A stretch of 9,312 bases of DNA from JAEXNA01 sp050486105 (GTDB lineage: Bacteria; Vulcanimicrobiota; Xenobia; Xenobiales; JADMJV01), in NCBI GenBank assembly GCA_050486105.1, contig JBJHCR010000261.1, positions 1 to 9,312 on the forward strand, in the 5' to 3' direction. The notes below the pieces were generated by a model. The model saw only the letters and a list, made by a program, of their open reading frames with translations, had not been told where the DNA came from and ran no database searches. Positions 6,860 to 9,312 of the stretch are shown here, one piece after another. Numbering within the stretch: position 1 is the first letter of the stretch; every line of letters begins with the position of its first letter. The position numbers were made by a program, and so were the translations under genes.

Positions 6860-8044
6860 CAGAGCTCGTTCCACAGCTTGAGTGTCGGGATGCCGCACCA
6901 AGACGAATCCTTCTCCTTCGTAGGTGTTGGCCGCCGGGTCCCCAGGCATGGGTAGCTTCATGTCGGTGACCATCAAGCCTAAGTCACCAAGAACCTTATC
7001 GATGCCGTGAACTCCTCGAACTCGGCCACCTCCCAATCCGCGCAGAAAGGCCACCCCAGTGGCATACTTTCTCGGAGGGATTTCTGGCATCTCTTCGTCG
7101 ATCATCATTTGCACCCAGATCCGAAAAAGGTCCATATCGTGAGCCCGATTCAGCATGGTGACAATCTGAGCCCCCGGAGGGCGAGCCGCGACCTCACTGA
7201 TAGCGATACTCTCGTCGGGACGGCGAAACCACTCCAGATGGGTCAGTCCTGTCTGCATTCCTAGAGCATCCAGGGCTTGGCAACCTGCCTGACGGATGTC
7301 GTCGTATCGGCTATGCTCGATATCCCGAGGGGAAACGATGCGCCACTGGATCCAGGGGTTGGCCACCACACTCAGCGGAGTGGGGTAGTAGTGGGTCACC
7401 GAATGCCAATGGTGGACGCCTCCCACCGACAGGGTTTCGAATGAGTGCTCGTCCCCCACCACAAACTCTTCGATTTGTAGAGGACGATCGGGACTCGGGC
7501 TACTCGCCTTGAGGATCTCTTCAAGAACCTGGTCAGAATCGACTCGAAAGGTGGCTTGAGCCGCTGCTCCATCCACCGGCTTCACGCAAACCGGATAGCC
7601 AACTTCTTGGAGAAACGACCTGGCTTCCTCGAAGTTGGTGGCAGCTTTATGCCGGGCACAGGGCACACCTGCCTGGCGGAAACAGTGCTTCATCCTGGAT
7701 TTGTCTCGGAAATTTCTGATGGTCTCGGCGGGCATCCCAAAGATGCCGAACTGCTCGCGCACCTCGGCCACCTGGACCTGAATCTGTTCGTTGATAGCCA
7801 GCAATCGGTGAATCTTCCCATAACGAGAACTCAAGTGGTGCACCACCGCCACCAGGTGAGGAGTATAGGTGGCGTCGCCCACGTGTTGGTAGAGCACCTT
7901 TTGCCGCAGAGTCTCAGGGAGTCGCTCGGCTGGGTCCTGAGTCACCACCGCTAAGTTCACCCCAGGGTGCCTCAGGAGAGCTTCGACAAACTCTCCCACA
8001 CTGGGTTTATAGAAGGGCGTAACGAATACAACAAAACGTGACAT
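6821..8044 (-). CDS. ATP-grasp domain ligase of unknown substrate
   Basis: A probable carboxylate-amine or carboxylate-thiol ligase that uses ATP to make an acyl-phosphate. The N-terminal pre-ATP-grasp domain covers about 1-105 (MSRFVVFVTPFYKP). RDKSRMK (113-119) opens the ATP-grasp fold. Lys155 in YPVCVKPVDGAA is the usual nucleotide-binding lysine, although the following loop (GAAAQATFRV) is poorer in glycine than usual. IEEFVVGDEHS (191-201) gives the acidic hinge and strand that contact adenine, and HLEWFRR (Glu271) with ISEVAARPPG (Glu284, Arg288) gives the metal and phosphate site; the common Asn of the ExNxR motif is Ala286 here. The length of 407 is typical. The ATG start at 8044 lacks a ribosome site. 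It lies 51 bp downstream of the zinc phospholipase/nuclease-like gene on the same strand and converges on the aminopeptidase pair. A role in peptide or amino-acid conjugate synthesis is possible but unproven. Confidence 0.8.
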   Translation of the reverse strand: MSRFVVFVTPFYKPSVGEFVEALLRHPGVNLAVVTQDPAERLPETLRQKVLYQHVGDATYTPHLVAVVHHLSSRYGKIHRLLAINEQIQVQVAEVREQFGIFGMPAETIRNFRDKSRMKHCFRQAGVPCARHKAATNFEEARSFLQEVGYPVCVKPVDGAAAQATFRVDSDQVLEEILKASSPSPDRPLQIEEFVVGDEHSFETLSVGGVHHWHSVTHYYPTPLSVVANPWIQWRIVSPRDIEHSRYDDIRQAGCQALDALGMQTGLTHLEWFRRPDESIAISEVAARPPGAQIVTMLNRAHDMDLFRIWVQMMIDEEMPEIPPRKYATGVAFLRGLGGGRVRGVHGIDKVLGDLGLMVTDMKLPMPGDPAANTYEGEGFVLVRHPDTQAVERALLQIVDQVRVELI

Positions 8045-8058
8045 AGGGGAGCCATGTT

Positions 8059-8094
8059 CGCCCGAAGAGGGCCGGGTTCCCTCGTTCCCGGGCG
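8059..8094. other. Intergenic hairpin-forming inverted repeat
   Basis: In the 51-bp gap between the nuclease/phospholipase-like gene and the ATP-grasp gene, CGCCCG (8059-8064) pairs with CGGGCG (8089-8094). Inside it GAGGG (8067-8071) can pair with CCCTC (8079-8083). On the minus-strand transcript the hairpin begins two bases after the TAA of the upstream gene. No T-run follows, so it is more likely a partial terminator, RNA-processing site or stabilising stem than a full intrinsic terminator. Confidence 0.4.
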
Positions 8095-8095
8095 T

Positions 8096-9181
8096 TTATC
8101 CCGCGATCAGATAGCCGTCCTGACCGTGTTCATGCTGGTGATCATCTCCCCCTTGGGGACGGCGGATGCTGTCAGCGACCTTCTCGCTGTCGACCCAGGC
8201 CTGATACCATAGGTCTCTGAGGTTCTGAGCACCCCGAGCCAAGGTCTTCTCGGCCAACGCTACCCCTTCATCACTCGGTCGATTGGGATTGAGATCTCCA
8301 TTCTTCTCTAGGGTGTAGAGGTTCCGGACTTCTCCCTGGGCTTCTCGGAGAAAATCCATGGCCCAATCCAAAGGGTCGCCCTCCCGGGTTTGGAACTCAC
8401 CGATTCGGGCCCGGACACCCTCGGCGTGGATGTTGCGGTTCACCAGCAAGTTTTCGAACTCCCGATGCAAACCTCGCTGGGTCCTGAAACCCTCGGGGTT
8501 GGGCTCAAAATCTTCGTTCCAACCATCGTGATGCACGCTGGCGTGCAGAGGCTGAGAGGCGTCACCCACATAGTGACCCATCATTCCAGCGGTGTAGATA
8601 GCATTCTCTTGAAACTGCTTGGTTCTCGGATGGTCCGGACCCGAGCGCTCCAATTCGTTGCGCCACAGGGCGAACTCTGCGGTCAATTTGTGCTGATGCT
8701 CGGCCACACTGTACTGCAGAGTTCCCACTTCCTCAGGCGACTGTCCCGGAAGAGCCAAGCCCTGTTCAGCTGAAGCCAGAATGTAGCCATAGCGATCCCG
8801 AGGCAACTCTACCCCTTCCAGGCGCTCCATGCTGACCCAGTGGTCTACCCTACCGATCCTCAGATGCGGCAACTCTCGCATCTTCAAACGGTCTGGTTGG
8901 CTGGCTAGGGCCACCAAACGTTCACGAGCGTCCACGAAAAACTCCGGCATGTCCGAGGGCAAAGCCCGCACCGCCTCGTCGTGAATCAATTCGTGCCCCT
9001 TGAATCCCCATTCTGGAGTGATCTCTGAACTCACGTAAGCCGACATCGATCCCAGATCGCCCGGCTCCTTGGTTGGGCTTTCCTTGGAAACGGCTCTGGG
9101 TTGTGGAGCCTGCGCCTGTTGGGCCTTCACATTCTGTCCGAGGGATACTGCACTTAAAGAGTTTGAAACGATCATTAACAT
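8096..9181 (-). CDS. Zinc-dependent S1/P1 nuclease - phospholipase C superfamily protein
   Basis: A probable exported three-zinc hydrolase. Ligand spacing fits the superfamily: Trp58 and His63 in EWGFKGHELIH (Trp+5 as in P1 nuclease), Asp97 and His114 as candidates in the middle, His203, Asp207 and His213 in GHYVGDASQPLHAS (spacing 4 and 10, as in both P1 nuclease and bacterial phospholipase C), and His239 with Glu243 in GLHREFENL. In this family the Trp is the mature N-terminus and its free amine binds zinc, so the first 57 residues would be removed. That segment has a weak hydrophobic start, VKAQQ as a possible signal-peptidase site near 20, and a Gln/Pro/Ser-rich stretch to about 45. The C-terminus ends in a His-rich tail (DDHQHEHGQDG). 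The start is ATG 9181 with no visible ribosome site and no basic residues before the hydrophobic stretch, so export is uncertain. Nuclease versus lipase activity cannot be decided. Confidence 0.8.
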   Translation of the reverse strand: MLMIVSNSLSAVSLGQNVKAQQAQAPQPRAVSKESPTKEPGDLGSMSAYVSSEITPEWGFKGHELIHDEAVRALPSDMPEFFVDARERLVALASQPDRLKMRELPHLRIGRVDHWVSMERLEGVELPRDRYGYILASAEQGLALPGQSPEEVGTLQYSVAEHQHKLTAEFALWRNELERSGPDHPRTKQFQENAIYTAGMMGHYVGDASQPLHASVHHDGWNEDFEPNPEGFRTQRGLHREFENLLVNRNIHAEGVRARIGEFQTREGDPLDWAMDFLREAQGEVRNLYTLEKNGDLNPNRPSDEGVALAEKTLARGAQNLRDLWYQAWVDSEKVADSIRRPQGGDDHQHEHGQDGYLIAG

Positions 9182-9217
9182 TAATGGTACGTGGATAGCG
9201 TTCGATCGGGGTCAAAG

Positions 9218-9310
9218 TTAGAGGTGGGCGAGTTGAGGCTGGGCGAGCGCCCGCATGACCAAGTCGACGAAGTTGACACCGCGTTGAACAGAGGTTGAGA
9301 ACACACTCAT
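9218..9310 (-). CDS. Short open frame at right edge, small gene or C-terminus of a longer one
   Basis: On the minus strand ATG at 9308-9310 opens a 30-residue frame (beginning MSVFSTSVQRGVNF, ending ALAQPQLAHL) that stops with TAA at 9218-9220, 36 bp before the nuclease/phospholipase-like gene. Only two bases of window lie upstream, so I cannot tell a small gene from the last codons of a larger protein, or from chance. The middle (GVNFVDLVMRALAQ) could form an amphipathic helix. No family is recognised. Confidence 0.25.
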   Translation of the reverse strand: MSVFSTSVQRGVNFVDLVMRALAQPQLAHL

Positions 9311-9312
9311 TA

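Overview
The window looks like an ordinary chromosomal stretch of a Gram-negative-type bacterium with moderately high GC (judged by eye, not counted). The three prepilin-like proteins imply a type IV pilus or type II secretion-like machine. Shine-Dalgarno sites are weak or absent at most genes, and TTG, GTG and perhaps CTG starts are used. I cannot assign a phylum from the sequence alone, and I see no phage genes, CRISPR array, rRNA or tRNA.

Layout. Bases 1-107 hold no recognisable gene, only a possible insertion-sequence end. From 108 to 3755 lies a minor-pilin cluster. It contains a very large PilX-like protein on the minus strand and, divergently across a 71-bp gap, a PilV/GspI-like and a PilW/GspJ-like prepilin on the plus strand. 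The third prepilin lacks any canonical start codon that would keep its leader. A GC-rich tandem-repeat and hairpin block (3770-3820) separates this cluster from a convergent MarR-family regulator (3840-4352, minus).

From 4555 to 6859 two tandem M29-family metallo-aminopeptidase genes run on the plus strand, divergent from the MarR gene. They align without gaps over about 370 residues and both keep the metal-binding residues. The second has proline where the first has the conserved active-site-region tyrosine. Its end overlaps by 39 bp, tail to tail, the end of an ATP-grasp ligase gene (6821-8044, minus). Upstream on the same strand lie a zinc-dependent S1/P1 nuclease-phospholipase C superfamily protein (8096-9181) and a short open frame at the right edge (9218-9310).

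How the parts may work together. The three prepilin-like proteins plausibly form a minor-pilin or pseudopilin set that initiates or tips a pilus, with the large PilX-like protein exposing a beta-rich domain beyond a Gly/Pro hinge. The MarR regulator, paired aminopeptidases and ATP-grasp enzyme form a second neighbourhood with possible links to peptide bond formation and breakdown. Only gene order supports that link, and the strands are mixed, so it is a hypothesis. I found no clear evidence of a wholly new system. The best leads are the missing start codon of the third prepilin, the Tyr-to-Pro change in the second aminopeptidase, and the unusual size of the PilX-like protein.
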